This document shows, piece after piece, positions 10,064-19,943 of a DNA stretch of 64,000 bases (positions within the stretch are counted from its first letter, which is position 1; the number at the start of each line of letters is the position of its first letter). Source of the DNA: Mycobacteriaceae bacterium. Lineage in GTDB: Bacteria; Actinomycetota; Actinomycetes; Mycobacteriales; Mycobacteriaceae. The position numbers and the translations under genes are program-made. The DNA lies in contig JAFARC010000048.1 of assembly GCA_019245755.1 (NCBI GenBank), forward strand, positions 1 through 64,000, given 5' to 3'. A model generated the notes under the pieces. It was given only the letters and a program-made list of their open reading frames with translations, was not told the DNA's origin and ran no database searches.

Positions 10064-10542
10064 ATCGGCTGCATGTAGCTGATCAGCCACTTGCCGTCGA
10101 CGCGCTGGTAGTCGACCCGCAGCCGACTGCCGTCGTAGATGGGCTGTTTGGATTTATCGGTCACGGTCCGGTTCAGATACACCATCACCGACGCCGAATT
10201 GCGGTGGGCATCCAGCACGCCGACCCCTACCACATCGGCCTGGCTGACCACCTGCCGGTCCCGGGCCTGCGGGATGATCTCCTGGTTGGCGCGCTGTTCG
10301 AATTCCCGTCGATAGTTCGGCGTCAGCATCGAATACGCGTTCATCAAGCTGCGTTCGACCGTTTGATAGTCGTAGGTGAACACGACCGGAATCTGCTGTT
10401 TGGCAAGTGGGGCCAGCTCAGCGCGCGCGGCTTGTTCGGCGCGGATTTCGACCCTGTTCCAGTACAGCCAGCCGCCCGCGCCGGCCAGCGCCACGAAGGC
10501 GGCGGCCAGCAACCCGGCCAGTCCGGTGACCAACCAACGCAT
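10060..10542 (-). CDS. mam4B: Mce-associated membrane protein, last gene of mce4 operon
   Basis: A 160-residue protein with one N-terminal transmembrane helix (about residues 4-28) and an exported domain of the NTF2-like Mce-associated fold. The family ends in a segment like [14 protein letters not shown], which is present. It corresponds to Rv3492c by position. Such proteins are thought to stabilise the Mce transporter in the envelope. Its ATG overlaps the upstream stop (TGATG), so translation is coupled. The gene symbol follows recalled literature usage. Confidence 0.85.
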   Translation of the reverse strand: MRWLVTGLAGLLAAAFVALAGAGGWLYWNRVEIRAEQAARAELAPLAKQQIPVVFTYDYQTVERSLMNAYSMLTPNYRREFEQRANQEIIPQARDRQVVSQADVVGVGVLDAHRNSASVMVYLNRTVTDKSKQPIYDGSRLRVDYQRVDGKWLISYMQPI

Positions 10543-11228
10543 CAGTTGCCCCCGTCGGGGTACTTCAGGTCGTAGGCCGTCATCCGTCCACTGTCGTCCT
10601 CGTGGACGATAACCCGCATCCGGTAGGGCTGCGAGGGCTTGTTGTTCCCATTTTGATCGCTCACCGTCACCCGGACCGACACCAGCACCGCGGCGTTGTC
10701 GGCCACGTTGTCGGTGCTTTCCAGCGCGGCGCCGTTGACCACCGCCTCCGAACTGCCACCGGTGTCACGGAAGATCGCCTTGAGGTTCTCGACGTTGTTG
10801 CTCTGCGACAGCATGTCCCGCAATGGCCCACTGGTGCCGCTGTAGAAGCGGTTGACGCTGTCTTCGACGGTGGCCTGCTTGAAGGAGAACATGTTGACCA
10901 CGGTCTGCGACGCGGTGTCGACAAACCGCTGGTTGCGCGCCTGCGCCGCCTCGGCATGCCGTTGCCCAACGAGCAGCAGCACGACGGCCGCCGACATCGC
11001 GCCCGCGGCAATGAATCCGATGATCAGCGCCGCGATCGCCACCAATTTTCGGTTCGCGGGCTTGCGCGGGGGTGGTCCCGCTGGCCGCACCGGGTTGGCG
11101 GCCGGCAGCGTGCTCGCATCAACGCTCACGGCGGCGGTGGAACCCTCTCCGCTTTTCGCAGGTCCCGCCGGTCGCGCCGCGCGGCGGCGAGTCGCCGCCT
11201 TCCCTGGCGCCGACGCAGGTGCCGTCAT
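10542..11228 (-). CDS. mam4A: Mce-associated membrane protein with Pro/Ala-rich N terminus
   Basis: A 228-residue protein. The first 60 or so residues are Ala/Pro/Arg-rich and probably cytoplasmic. A transmembrane helix (LVAIAALIIGFIAAGAM) follows near residues 64-90, then an exported domain related to the next gene product, with a C-terminal YDLKYPDGG. It corresponds to Rv3493c. The ATG directly abuts the mce4F stop codon, so it belongs to the same transcript. Members of this family are reported to support Mce protein stability. The low-complexity head varies among mycobacteria. Confidence 0.85.
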   Translation of the reverse strand: MTAPASAPGKAATRRRAARPAGPAKSGEGSTAAVSVDASTLPAANPVRPAGPPPRKPANRKLVAIAALIIGFIAAGAMSAAVVLLLVGQRHAEAAQARNQRFVDTASQTVVNMFSFKQATVEDSVNRFYSGTSGPLRDMLSQSNNVENLKAIFRDTGGSSEAVVNGAALESTDNVADNAAVLVSVRVTVSDQNGNNKPSQPYRMRVIVHEDDSGRMTAYDLKYPDGGN

Positions 11229-12983
11229 CTAGGTCCGCCTCGGATCAAGCATCAGATCAACCCAATTCTCCTGTGGCCGCATGTTGGCGGCACCCGGCGC
11301 GTAGACCGCGGCCTTGCCCTGCGGATCGATGAATGTGCCGGTGTGTTGGTCGTATGTACTGTACGCCGTACCGCTGGCCTGTGGCGGCGTCACCTCGGCG
11401 GGCGGCAGCTCGGCGGGGTTGGGGACGGGCGCCGGCGCGGGCGCCGGACCGGGTGGCGGCACCACCGGATTGAACGGCTCCGGCGACAGTGGACCCGGCG
11501 GCGGCTGAGGGTTCGCCGGCGGCGGCCACGCGTTCGGATACGGCGCTGGCGGGATCCACGCCGTCTCCGGGGGTGGTGGCCCGTTGTTGTTCGGCGGCGG
11601 TGGCACCGGCCAAGGCTGATTGGGGGCCGGGCCTGGACCCGGCTGCACGCCCGGCGGCACCGCACCGGGTGGAACCGGATAGCCCGGATCGATGTCGCCT
11701 TCCGGCGGTATGTACGGATACTTGTTGGGCGGCAGAATGTTTCGCGGATCGGTGATCGGCGTGCCAGTCGGAACGGGGGGGCCGCGCCACGGGTTGTTGC
11801 CGATCGGAACATACCCACGCGGATCACGGCAGAGCTGCACCGTGGGCGCCCGCTTCCCGGGGAACTCCTGGCACGGGTAGTTGCGCGCTCCACGCACCGC
11901 GCTGGGATCGTTCTGCGGCACTTTGCAGTACATGTCCGTCGGCAATTGCCGCAGCGTCTGGTCGGCCGGCGACCGGATGAACTGCGGAGGAAGGAACCCG
12001 GTGCTGCACGGCGGCGGATCGCCCAGGTCGAGCTTGAAGTCGAGCTTGCCGCCTTCGTCGGCCGGCACGCCGCCGCCGACGGTGATCAGCGCGGCGATCA
12101 GCGCCGGGAAGATCACCAGGGCCTGCTCGATCGATCTGTTGTAGATCACGCCGACGCGGCCCAGGTTGGCCAGATTCGCCGCGAGTACCGGGAACGATGG
12201 CCTGATCCCGCTGAACGTGGCGCTGGCCTCGTCCGCGGCGCCCGGGGCGATCTGCAGTGTGGTACGCAATTGGGGATCGGCCTGACGCAGCTCGGTGGTG
12301 AACCGCGCCAACCCATCGGCCAAGGATCTGATGTCGTCGCCGCTGCGAACCTGGGCGTCCAGGAACGGGCCTGCCTGATCAATCAGCGCCGAGGTCTCGG
12401 GCCAGTTCGCGTTGGCCTCGTCGACCAGCAGCCGCGCCGACTGCAGCAGCCGCGCCAATTCCGGCCCGGACCCGTTGAACGCCTGGAACGTTTCCCGCAG
12501 CAAATCCTGCAGTCGGGTGTTGTTGACGCTGCTGACCAGCTGGTCGGCTTGCGCAAGCAGCCCCGCGATGTCCTGGCCGATCCTGGTGCGGTCTTTGCCG
12601 ATGACCGCACCGTTGCGCAACGCCGAGGTCGACGGGTTGTCCGGCGGCACCAGGTCGACGTACTGCTCGCCCACCGCGGACACGCTCTTGACCGTCGCGG
12701 TCGCGTTCGCGGGAACCTTGACATCGCTGTTGAGCCGCATATGCGCCACGACGCCGTCGTTGGCCAGCGTCACCGACTCCACCCGCCCGATGGTCACACC
12801 GCGATAAGCCACGTTGGCGTTCTTGTACAGACCTCCCCCGGAGGCGAATTCGGCGGTGACGCTGTACGCGCCAAGGCCCAGCTTGGCGGGCAGGTGCAGG
12901 TAGTACGCCGTGATCGCGCCAACAGTGAGCACCGTGACGACCGCGAAGATCGCCAGTTGAATACGTGCGAGTCGGTCCAGCAT
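11229..12983 (-). CDS. mce4F: Mce-family protein Mce4F
   Basis: Sixth Mce subunit of the sterol importer. The 584 residues contain an N-terminal membrane anchor (residues 7-28), an MlaD/Mce beta domain starting near GLGAYSVTAEFASGGG, and the helical coiled region that builds the shuttle tunnel. From about residue 390 there is a very long Pro-rich tail with runs such as PVPPPPNNNGPPPPE. Such tails are thought to span the periplasm or cell wall. The start overlaps the mce4E stop as TGATG. The tail length may differ between species and deserves comparison. Confidence 0.95.
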   Translation of the reverse strand: MLDRLARIQLAIFAVVTVLTVGAITAYYLHLPAKLGLGAYSVTAEFASGGGLYKNANVAYRGVTIGRVESVTLANDGVVAHMRLNSDVKVPANATATVKSVSAVGEQYVDLVPPDNPSTSALRNGAVIGKDRTRIGQDIAGLLAQADQLVSSVNNTRLQDLLRETFQAFNGSGPELARLLQSARLLVDEANANWPETSALIDQAGPFLDAQVRSGDDIRSLADGLARFTTELRQADPQLRTTLQIAPGAADEASATFSGIRPSFPVLAANLANLGRVGVIYNRSIEQALVIFPALIAALITVGGGVPADEGGKLDFKLDLGDPPPCSTGFLPPQFIRSPADQTLRQLPTDMYCKVPQNDPSAVRGARNYPCQEFPGKRAPTVQLCRDPRGYVPIGNNPWRGPPVPTGTPITDPRNILPPNKYPYIPPEGDIDPGYPVPPGAVPPGVQPGPGPAPNQPWPVPPPPNNNGPPPPETAWIPPAPYPNAWPPPANPQPPPGPLSPEPFNPVVPPPGPAPAPAPVPNPAELPPAEVTPPQASGTAYSTYDQHTGTFIDPQGKAAVYAPGAANMRPQENWVDLMLDPRRT

Positions 12984-14167
12984 CAGCTCGGCGGCACCTC
13001 CTCGCCCGATGCGGTGCCGGGCGGAATTTTGAACGGATCGGCCGCCTGCCCGGACAGATTCGCCATCGAGCCGGTCATCCAGTCGGGTGGATTCACCACC
13101 TCGTCGAGGTGCTTCATGTTTGGGTCGAAGAACGATGTAGTGAATATCGACTCGCCCAGCCGGCGTATCGTCAGGTCGAAGGTGACGAAGACGTTGAGGT
13201 AGTCACCGCGCACCGCCCGCCTCAAATACCTGGCGGTGAATGGGAACGTCGGCAGGAAGTCGAGGTCCGAGACGAAATCCGAGCGGACGTCGTTGAGGAC
13301 CTTGATCACCGCGTACAAGTCCTTGAAGTCGGCGGCGAAATCGTCCTTGGTCTGCGCCAGGATGCGCGCGGCCACCGTGGCGAAATTGCCCAGCGCAGCG
13401 AAGGCGTCGACGATGTTGGCTCGGTTGGCGTTGAGCACCTTCAGCGCCCCCGGCAGCGTGTCCAGGGCCCGCCCCAGGCTGTCCCTGTTGCGGGCCAGGA
13501 TTCCGGCGAAGCGGTTGAGGCCCTCGGCCGCGGCGATGATGTCGTCGGTCTGCTGATTGAGCCCAGCAGTCAACTCGGCCAGCCGCGGAACCAGGTCTGT
13601 GAAGCTGCCCACGCGCCCGGCGACCGCCGCATACGCCTCGTTGGTGACGTCCTGCAGCGCGCCGAGGTTGCCTTTGTTTACCACCGTGCCCAGTGCCGAC
13701 AGCACTTCCTCGGTGGTGGGAAATCGGCTTGACTGATCCAACTGGATCTTGGAGCCCTCGCGCAGCCGGCCGATCGGAGGCTGATTCGTCGGCGGGGTCA
13801 GGTCGACGTGCTGCGAACCCAGCAGTGACGTCTGCGCGATCTTCGCGGTGGCGTTTGCGGGCAGCCGGACGGTCTTGTCCAGCGAAAGCTTGAGCGCCGC
13901 ATAGAAACTGCCGTCCGGCCGCTGAACCGCCTGCACGCCCGACACGCTGCCGACCGTGACGTCGTTGACCATCACCGGCGAGTTTTGGGGCAGGGTTGCC
14001 ACGTCGGTCATGTCCACCGCGACCGTGAACGAACCACCACCATGACCCGCGGTGCCCGGCATGTTGAGCGAGTTCAGCCCGCCGAACTGGCAACTGGCCA
14101 CCAGTAGCGCACCCGAGCCGAGCGCGGTGGTGCGCAAGCCCATGCGGCGCAGCGTTATTCGTCTCAT
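12983..14167 (-). CDS. mce4E: Mce-family lipoprotein Mce4E (LprN)
   Basis: Fifth Mce subunit and the lipoprotein of the set. The signal sequence of 394-residue Mce4E ends in the lipobox VASC (residues 23-26 region), so the Cys is expected to be lipidated. An MlaD domain (GGSFTVAVDMTDVATLPQNS) and the helical Mce region follow. The frame is open further upstream, but the start given makes an ATGA overlap with mce4D and leaves a proper signal peptide. Equivalent to Rv3495c. A later start, MGLRTTALG, is possible and would keep the lipobox. Confidence 0.94.
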   Translation of the reverse strand: MRRITLRRMGLRTTALGSGALLVASCQFGGLNSLNMPGTAGHGGGSFTVAVDMTDVATLPQNSPVMVNDVTVGSVSGVQAVQRPDGSFYAALKLSLDKTVRLPANATAKIAQTSLLGSQHVDLTPPTNQPPIGRLREGSKIQLDQSSRFPTTEEVLSALGTVVNKGNLGALQDVTNEAYAAVAGRVGSFTDLVPRLAELTAGLNQQTDDIIAAAEGLNRFAGILARNRDSLGRALDTLPGALKVLNANRANIVDAFAALGNFATVAARILAQTKDDFAADFKDLYAVIKVLNDVRSDFVSDLDFLPTFPFTARYLRRAVRGDYLNVFVTFDLTIRRLGESIFTTSFFDPNMKHLDEVVNPPDWMTGSMANLSGQAADPFKIPPGTASGEEVPPS

Positions 14168-15621
14168 CGGCCGCCTCCCGGTGCTGGCGGCGCCCCGCCC
14201 GCCTCCGCCGGGAATTGCTCGGGCCCGGGGCCTGCGGGTGGCGGTCCCGGCGGCGGACCCGGCGGGTTCGGCATGTCCGGCGGCACGACAGGACCCAACG
14301 TGAACGGCTGCGCCGGCGGCGGCGGCCCCGGTGCCGGGTTGGGCGGCAACATCAGCGACGAGATGTCGCCACCCGCACCGGCTCGTGGCGGCGTGCGGCC
14401 CTGCGACGGGATCCATTGCAGGTACGGGAGGTAGGTTTCCGATTTCGCCTGCGTGGCCGGAGTGTCGTAGATGACCTGGCCCTTGTAGGCGGTGATGCTG
14501 TTGATCGGGTGGAACAGCACCGGCGGGTAGTTCATGGCGATGCGGCGCAGAACCGGCGCCATTCGCTCCCGGCAGATCTCCGCGCGTTTGAAATAGTCTG
14601 GGGTGGCGCCGACGTCGTAGTTGCCGCCGCAGATGAACTGCACCGGGTTGGCGAAGTTGGGCAGCGACAGCAGACCCGTGGCGGTGCCCTGCGCCGGGTC
14701 GTAGATGTTGTAGAAGTTCGCCAGTCCGTTGGGGGTGACGTGCAGCACCTGCTCGATGTCGTCGTGCTGGTCCGACAGGATCTTGGTGAAGTCGGCGAGC
14801 CTGTTGATCTGCCCGATCAGCGCATCGTTGTTCTGCTGTAGGAACCCGCGAATGTCCGACAGCGCCCGGTCCAACGTGCCCAGCGTGACGTCGAGGTTGG
14901 TCGAGCTGTCGGCCAGGACCTGCGACACCGACGCCAGATGACCGCTGAACTGCACGATCTGCTCGTTGCTGTTCGAGAGCGCGTTGATCAGGATCTGCAG
15001 GTTCTTGATGGTGCCGAACAGATCGGTGCGCGAGTCACCCAACCGGCCTGCGGTCTGGGATAGCTCCCGTAACGCCTGGCGGAACGAGTCGCCATTCCCG
15101 TCGAACGTGTCCGCCGCCTGATTGACGAACCTGCTCAGCGGGCCCTGCACGTCTCCTTGCTGCGGCCCGAGCTGCTGGCTGAGCTTGTTCAGCTCCGTCT
15201 TGACCTCGTCCCACTCCACCGGGACAGCGGTGTGGTCCAGGTTGATCGACCCGCCCTCGGGCATCACCGGTCCACCGGTGTAGGGCGGGGTGAGTTGGAT
15301 GAACCTGGCGGACACGATGTTGGGCGCCATGATGATCGCGTGCGCGTCGGTCGGCACCTTGACGCCGTCTTCGATGCTCATCGTGATCTTGACGGCATTG
15401 GCCTGCGGCGAGATCCCGTCGATCTTGCCCACCGGCACGCCGACGATCCGTACGTCGTCACCGGGGTAGATGCCCACCGCAGAGGCGAAGTAGCCGATCA
15501 CCTTGTGGCCGGCCCTCCCCGGCCACACCAGGTAGATGCCGCCGATCAGCGCCACCACCAGGGCGGCGATCGCGCCGTACCGCAACCACCGGTTGTCGCG
15601 GATCCCCGCGTGTGAGCTCAT
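14164..15621 (-). CDS. mce4D: Mce-family protein Mce4D
   Basis: Fourth Mce subunit, 485 residues. It has an N-terminal transmembrane segment (YGAIAALVVALIGGIYLVW), an MlaD domain beginning near HKVIGYFASAVGIYPGDDV, the Mce helical region, and a Pro/Gly-rich C terminus from about residue 410 (for example PPGPPPGPPPAGPGPE). It overlaps mce4C upstream and mce4E downstream, each by four bases. The complex is a hetero-oligomeric channel carrying cholesterol across the envelope. Matches Rv3496c. Confidence 0.95.
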   Translation of the reverse strand: MSSHAGIRDNRWLRYGAIAALVVALIGGIYLVWPGRAGHKVIGYFASAVGIYPGDDVRIVGVPVGKIDGISPQANAVKITMSIEDGVKVPTDAHAIIMAPNIVSARFIQLTPPYTGGPVMPEGGSINLDHTAVPVEWDEVKTELNKLSQQLGPQQGDVQGPLSRFVNQAADTFDGNGDSFRQALRELSQTAGRLGDSRTDLFGTIKNLQILINALSNSNEQIVQFSGHLASVSQVLADSSTNLDVTLGTLDRALSDIRGFLQQNNDALIGQINRLADFTKILSDQHDDIEQVLHVTPNGLANFYNIYDPAQGTATGLLSLPNFANPVQFICGGNYDVGATPDYFKRAEICRERMAPVLRRIAMNYPPVLFHPINSITAYKGQVIYDTPATQAKSETYLPYLQWIPSQGRTPPRAGAGGDISSLMLPPNPAPGPPPPAQPFTLGPVVPPDMPNPPGPPPGPPPAGPGPEQFPAEAGGAPPAPGGGR

Positions 15622-16664
15622 GGCGACTTCGGCCTGATGATGAGTCGTTCGGAGATGAACCCGCGCAGGTAATCCGCGAGGCTGGCCGGCAGCTTGCCGG
15701 GCTGGAAGTAGGTGTCCAGCAGCACGGCGGCCAGCGTTGCCGGCGGCAGGCCGAAGAGGTTGATGTGGAAGCCGGGACCGGATGCGACCACCTCGCCGAG
15801 CGCGGTGGCGTAGGGCGGCAGGCGCTTCAGCGCTTCGCTGATGTGTTGACGACGCTCCAGCAGGTCGTCGAGCACCGAGTTCAGCCGCCTCAACGCTGGC
15901 CCGAACTCGCGCCGGTTGTCGGCGACGAATCCCGAAATCTGCTGCGAGACCGGCTGGATCCCGGCAATCAGGTTGCTCAATGCGGCGCGGCGCTCGTCGA
16001 GCGCGCCGAACAACTGGTTGCCGTCGACGATGAGCTGGTTCACCTGGCCGGCCCGGTCGGCGAGGAGCTTGGTCACCGACCTGGCATGCACCAGCAGTTG
16101 GGCGAGCGCCTCGTCGTTGGCGTTGATGCTGCGCGACAGCGCCGCAACGCCGTCGAGAGCGCTGCGCAGCTGCGGTGTCGCGTCGTGCAGCGAGTCGGTC
16201 AGCGCGTCCAGCGCCTGGGTGAACTGCTGCTTGTCCAGCTCGTTGGTGTTTTGGCCGAGGTCTTGCAGCGCTTCGTTCAGCGTGTACGGCGTCGTCGTGC
16301 GCCCGATCGGGATGATCGTCGACTTGCCGGCACCCTTCGGCGTGACCAGCAGTGACTTTTGACCCAGGATCGTGTCGGTTTTGATCGACGCCAGCGATTG
16401 ATCGCCCATCCGGATCTTGCGATCGATGGTGAAGCTGACCTTCGCGGTGTCGCCGGCCAGTCCCACCCCGGTGACCTGACCGACCCTGATCCCGGACACG
16501 TTGACGTCGTTGCCGGTCGAGATCCCGCCGGCATCGGCGAAATAGGCGGTGTACGGCTTGCCCTGTGGAAAGAACGGCAGCTTGCTGTAACCGAACGACA
16601 CCAGCACCACGCCGATCACCAACACGAGGCCGATGACCCCGGTGCGTAGCGGGCTTCTACCCAT
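15618..16664 (-). CDS. mce4C: Mce-family protein Mce4C
   Basis: Third Mce subunit, 348 residues, with a membrane anchor (TGVIGLVLVIGVVLVSFGYS), an MlaD domain around KPYTAYFADAGGISTGNDV, and the helical Mce domain. It lacks the long Pro-rich tail of Mce4D and Mce4F. Its start lies inside the end of mce4B (8-base overlap), and its own stop overlaps mce4D. Matches Rv3497c in order and size. Confidence 0.95.
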   Translation of the reverse strand: MGRSPLRTGVIGLVLVIGVVLVSFGYSKLPFFPQGKPYTAYFADAGGISTGNDVNVSGIRVGQVTGVGLAGDTAKVSFTIDRKIRMGDQSLASIKTDTILGQKSLLVTPKGAGKSTIIPIGRTTTPYTLNEALQDLGQNTNELDKQQFTQALDALTDSLHDATPQLRSALDGVAALSRSINANDEALAQLLVHARSVTKLLADRAGQVNQLIVDGNQLFGALDERRAALSNLIAGIQPVSQQISGFVADNRREFGPALRRLNSVLDDLLERRQHISEALKRLPPYATALGEVVASGPGFHINLFGLPPATLAAVLLDTYFQPGKLPASLADYLRGFISERLIIRPKSP

Positions 16665-17721
16665 TTTCCGAGCACCTCCCCTTGGACGGATCGGGCGGGC
16701 CGCCCTGCGGAATCAAGATGTCGCTGTCGCCGCCGAACGGGTTACCACCGGTCATCGCGAAGCCGTTGATCTTGATGCGCACCGAGCAGTAGAAGATGTT
16801 GAAGTACGCGCCGTAGGAGCCAAGCGCGTTGAGCCGCAGATAATTCTCCGCCAGCGGCTCGACGACCTTGTTGACCTCGGCCTTGCGGTTGTCCAGCTCG
16901 GTGGCGAACGGCCGCAGGTTTTCCAGCACGCCCTGGATCGGGCGGCGGCTCTTCTGCAGCATGTCGGTGAGGTCGTTCTCGGCCGACGCCAGTGGCGGGA
17001 TCGCCCCGGCGATCGGGTCGCGGCCCTGCGCCAGCCCGGTGACCAGCTGCTGCAGCTGGTCGACGCTGGCGTCGAACTGCGCGCTCTTCGCGTCGACAGT
17101 CTGCAGCACGTCGTTGAGGTTGTGGATGACTTCGGAGATGACCTGATAGCGGTCGGCCAGGGTCTGCGTGAACGACCCGGTGTTCATCAACAAGTCGTTC
17201 AACGCGCCGCCCTGGCCCTGCAACAGCTCGATGACCGCGCTGCTGATCTGATTGATCTTGTTGCCGTCTAAGCCTTTCAGCACCGGCCGTAGGCCACCGA
17301 GCAGCGCGTCGAGATCGAGCGCCGGTTGGGTGTGGCTCCTGTCGATGGTGCCGCCCGCCGGTAGTTTGCGCAGCTCGCCGGGACCCGCGGCAATCTCCAT
17401 ATAGCGGTCGCCGACGAGGTTTTCATAGCGTATGAGCGCTCTGGTGGATGTGTAGAGCTGGTAGCGCTTGTCGATGTCGAATGTGACGTTCACGCTGTTG
17501 TCCGGGTTCAGCGCCAGACTTTTGACCGAGCCGACGTTCACGCCGGCGATGCGTACCTTGTTGCCGCCCTTGAGCCGTGATGCGGTGTCGAATGTGGCGT
17601 GATAGGTGTTGGTGGACGAGAACCGGAACTGGCCGAACACCACCACCAGGGCGGCGGCCACCAGCAGCATCACCACCGCAAAGATGCTGACCTTGATCAG
17701 GTTTGACCGGTGGCCGCCCAT
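16657..17721 (-). CDS. mce4B: Mce-family protein Mce4B
   Basis: Second Mce subunit, 354 residues from the chosen ATG. A short basic head (MGGHRSNLIK) precedes the transmembrane helix VSIFAVVMLLVAAALVVVFG. The MlaD domain then begins near TYHATFDTASRLKGGNKV, followed by helical regions. The frame continues upstream into mce4A, but the ATG that overlaps the mce4A stop by one base (TGATG) gives the expected anchor right at the N terminus. Matches Rv3498c. Confidence 0.94.
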   Translation of the reverse strand: MGGHRSNLIKVSIFAVVMLLVAAALVVVFGQFRFSSTNTYHATFDTASRLKGGNKVRIAGVNVGSVKSLALNPDNSVNVTFDIDKRYQLYTSTRALIRYENLVGDRYMEIAAGPGELRKLPAGGTIDRSHTQPALDLDALLGGLRPVLKGLDGNKINQISSAVIELLQGQGGALNDLLMNTGSFTQTLADRYQVISEVIHNLNDVLQTVDAKSAQFDASVDQLQQLVTGLAQGRDPIAGAIPPLASAENDLTDMLQKSRRPIQGVLENLRPFATELDNRKAEVNKVVEPLAENYLRLNALGSYGAYFNIFYCSVRIKINGFAMTGGNPFGGDSDILIPQGGPPDPSKGRCSENG

Positions 17722-18923
17722 CAGTAGGCGTCCCTTTCGGCGAACGCGCCGTTGAACAAGAACTGCAGCGTCGACGGGGCGTCCACCTGCACTTCGGTGA
17801 ACGGCTGGTAGGGGATGTACGCGTTGTCGGTCACCAGGAACGGCGAGCGGAACCACGAGCCGCCGAACTGTTTGCTAGGCATGTTGGGCAGGCCACGGCA
17901 GTTGGGCCCGCCGGTGGCGTTGACGATCGGCAGGCTTTCGGGGTACGTGTAGATCGGCACGCCGAGGATGAAGTTCGACGACGTGAACAGGCCGGGCCGG
18001 GTACCGCCGATCACCGGGCCGAAAAGACCGATGGCCCGGTAGATCCCCCGGAATAGGCAGTCGAACTCCGGTGAGTAGTCCGATAGCACCTTCAACGGCA
18101 CCCGAAACCTCTGGATCGCGGCGATGTAGTCGTTCTCGGCAGGAGCCAGCGTCGCATATCCGTTGTTGGCTAGGCCCGTGGCGGCTAACAGCGTGGCGTT
18201 CAGGTTGTCCCGCTGATCCACGATGGTGTTGCTGATCGTCGGCACGTTCTTGATGACGGTGACCAGGTCCGGACCGGCGTCGGCGTAGATGTTGCCCACC
18301 GCGGCGGTCTTCTGAAAGTCCGACTGCAGGGTTCCGAGCTTGGGGTTCAGTTTCGGCAACAGCTGGTTGAGCCCCGACAGCGTCGCGCCGAGGTCGTCCC
18401 CGTGGCCGCGCAACCCCTCGCTGAACGCGCTCAGCGTGGCGTTCAGGTTGACCGGATCGATCTTGTCCAGCACATCGACGAGGGTCTGGAACAATGTGTT
18501 GACTTCGATCTGCACGGCGGTCGCCTGCACGTGGGCGCCGGGCCGCAGCGACGAACCGGAGGGATTCTTGGGCGCCAGGAACTCCACCGACTTCGCACCG
18601 AACACCGTGGTGCTGGCAATGCGGACGGCGGCGTTGGATGGGATGTATCGCAGTTGGCCGCTGTCAATCGCGAGCGTCAACTGCGCTTGGTCGTCGGAAA
18701 GCGCGATGGCCTTGACCTTGCCGACCTGGATGCCGCGGTATTTGACCTTGGCATCCTTCTCCATCACCAGCCCGGCACGCGGTGAGGTCACCGTGACGGT
18801 GTCGGTCGAGGTGAAGCTACCGCTGTAGGACAGGTAGGTGATCAACGCGAACGCCAGGATCAGCGCGGTCAGGATCGCCGCGGCAATCCTGACACTGCGC
18901 GTGCCTGACCAGACTCCGTCCAT
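17721..18923 (-). CDS. mce4A: Mce-family protein Mce4A
   Basis: First Mce subunit, 400 residues. The N-terminal anchor is VRIAAAILTALILAFALITYL, followed by an MlaD domain with the typical YRGIQVGKVKAI element and the long Mce helical domain. In M. tuberculosis Mce4A (Rv3499c) is required for sterol uptake. It starts 8 bp after yrbE4B, so the two are read together from the nearby KstR promoter described at 19944-19968 rather than only from the one before yrbE4A. Confidence 0.95.
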   Translation of the reverse strand: MDGVWSGTRSVRIAAAILTALILAFALITYLSYSGSFTSTDTVTVTSPRAGLVMEKDAKVKYRGIQVGKVKAIALSDDQAQLTLAIDSGQLRYIPSNAAVRIASTTVFGAKSVEFLAPKNPSGSSLRPGAHVQATAVQIEVNTLFQTLVDVLDKIDPVNLNATLSAFSEGLRGHGDDLGATLSGLNQLLPKLNPKLGTLQSDFQKTAAVGNIYADAGPDLVTVIKNVPTISNTIVDQRDNLNATLLAATGLANNGYATLAPAENDYIAAIQRFRVPLKVLSDYSPEFDCLFRGIYRAIGLFGPVIGGTRPGLFTSSNFILGVPIYTYPESLPIVNATGGPNCRGLPNMPSKQFGGSWFRSPFLVTDNAYIPYQPFTEVQVDAPSTLQFLFNGAFAERDAY

Positions 18924-18931
18924 GTCCCCCT

Positions 18932-19774
18932 CTATCCGGAGAGGTTGAAGTTACCGGACGCGCCGTAGACGGCCAGGGAGATGAACAAAGTGATGACCAC
19001 AACGACAATCAGCGATGTGCGCACGGCCTGCCCGACCGCGATGCCGACCCCGACGGGACCGCCGGCCGCGTTGTAGCCGTAGTAGGTGTGGACCAGCATC
19101 ACCGCGATCGACATCACGATCGCCTGCAGGAACGACCACAGTAGGTCGGTCGGGTTCAAGAACGTATTGAAGTAGTGGTCGTACAGGCCGCCCGACTGTC
19201 CGTTGATGTAAACGGTGGTGAACCGCGCGGCGAAGAAGGCGGCGAGCGTCGAAAGCGAATACAGCGGGATGATCGCCACCAGGCCGGCCACCAGACGGGT
19301 CGACACCAGGTAGGACACCGAGTGCACGGCCATCGATTCGACGGCGTCGATCTCTTCTGCGACTCGCATTGCGCCCAGTTGGGCGGTGGTGCCGGCGCCG
19401 ATGGTGGCGGCCAGCGCGATCCCGGCGATCACCGGCGCGACGATCCGCACGTTGAGAAAAGCCGACAAGAAGCCGGTCAACGCCTCGATGCCGATGTTGC
19501 CAAGCGACGAATAGCCCTGCACGGCGATGACACCGCCGGAGGCCAGCGTCAGGAACGCGGCGACGCCCACGGTGCCGCCGATGATGGCCAGCGCGCCCGC
19601 GCCGAGGGTCATCTCCGCGATCAGCCGGACGGTTTCCTTGCGGTACCGGTTGATCGCGTTCGGGATGTAGCGGAAGCTTTCGCCGTAGAACAACGCCTGC
19701 TCACCGAAGGCGTCGACCAGCCGCGGCACCCCTTGGAAGAGGCGGCGCAGGCGGACTGTGGCGTCGTAGCTCAT
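18932..19774 (-). CDS. yrbE4B: MlaE-type permease YrbE4B
   Basis: One of two integral-membrane permeases of the Mce4 importer, 280 residues, with five to six hydrophobic helices. The conserved cytoplasmic coupling segment EEIDAVESMAVHSVSYLVST is visible in the middle; it contacts the ATPase (MceG type, encoded elsewhere). In M. tuberculosis it directly follows yrbE4A. Here it is 1,027 bp away from it and has its own KstR-type promoter. No strong ribosome site is seen before its ATG, as expected if the gene originally relied on coupling to yrbE4A. Confidence 0.95.
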   Translation of the reverse strand: MSYDATVRLRRLFQGVPRLVDAFGEQALFYGESFRYIPNAINRYRKETVRLIAEMTLGAGALAIIGGTVGVAAFLTLASGGVIAVQGYSSLGNIGIEALTGFLSAFLNVRIVAPVIAGIALAATIGAGTTAQLGAMRVAEEIDAVESMAVHSVSYLVSTRLVAGLVAIIPLYSLSTLAAFFAARFTTVYINGQSGGLYDHYFNTFLNPTDLLWSFLQAIVMSIAVMLVHTYYGYNAAGGPVGVGIAVGQAVRTSLIVVVVITLFISLAVYGASGNFNLSG

Positions 19775-19943
19775 CGGCGGCCCGCTACACCGCAGCGGGA
19801 CGTATCAGCCCAATCGGTGACCGGGAGCTGGTGCCTCAACGCGGCTCCCTTCTCCGGCCGGGGCGAGCCGTGGGAAAACTTTCTCCCACCCTCCGCCAAG
19901 TGCCTCTCCACCCCCATGACGGGCCTCTCACTTCGTGAGCCGG

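Noticed and set aside
10602..13202. 866-codon open frame on the plus strand opposite mam4A, mce4F
   Set aside because: Opposite strand of clearly conserved Mce genes; Arg/Gly/His-rich composition typical of high-GC shadow frames, no domain.
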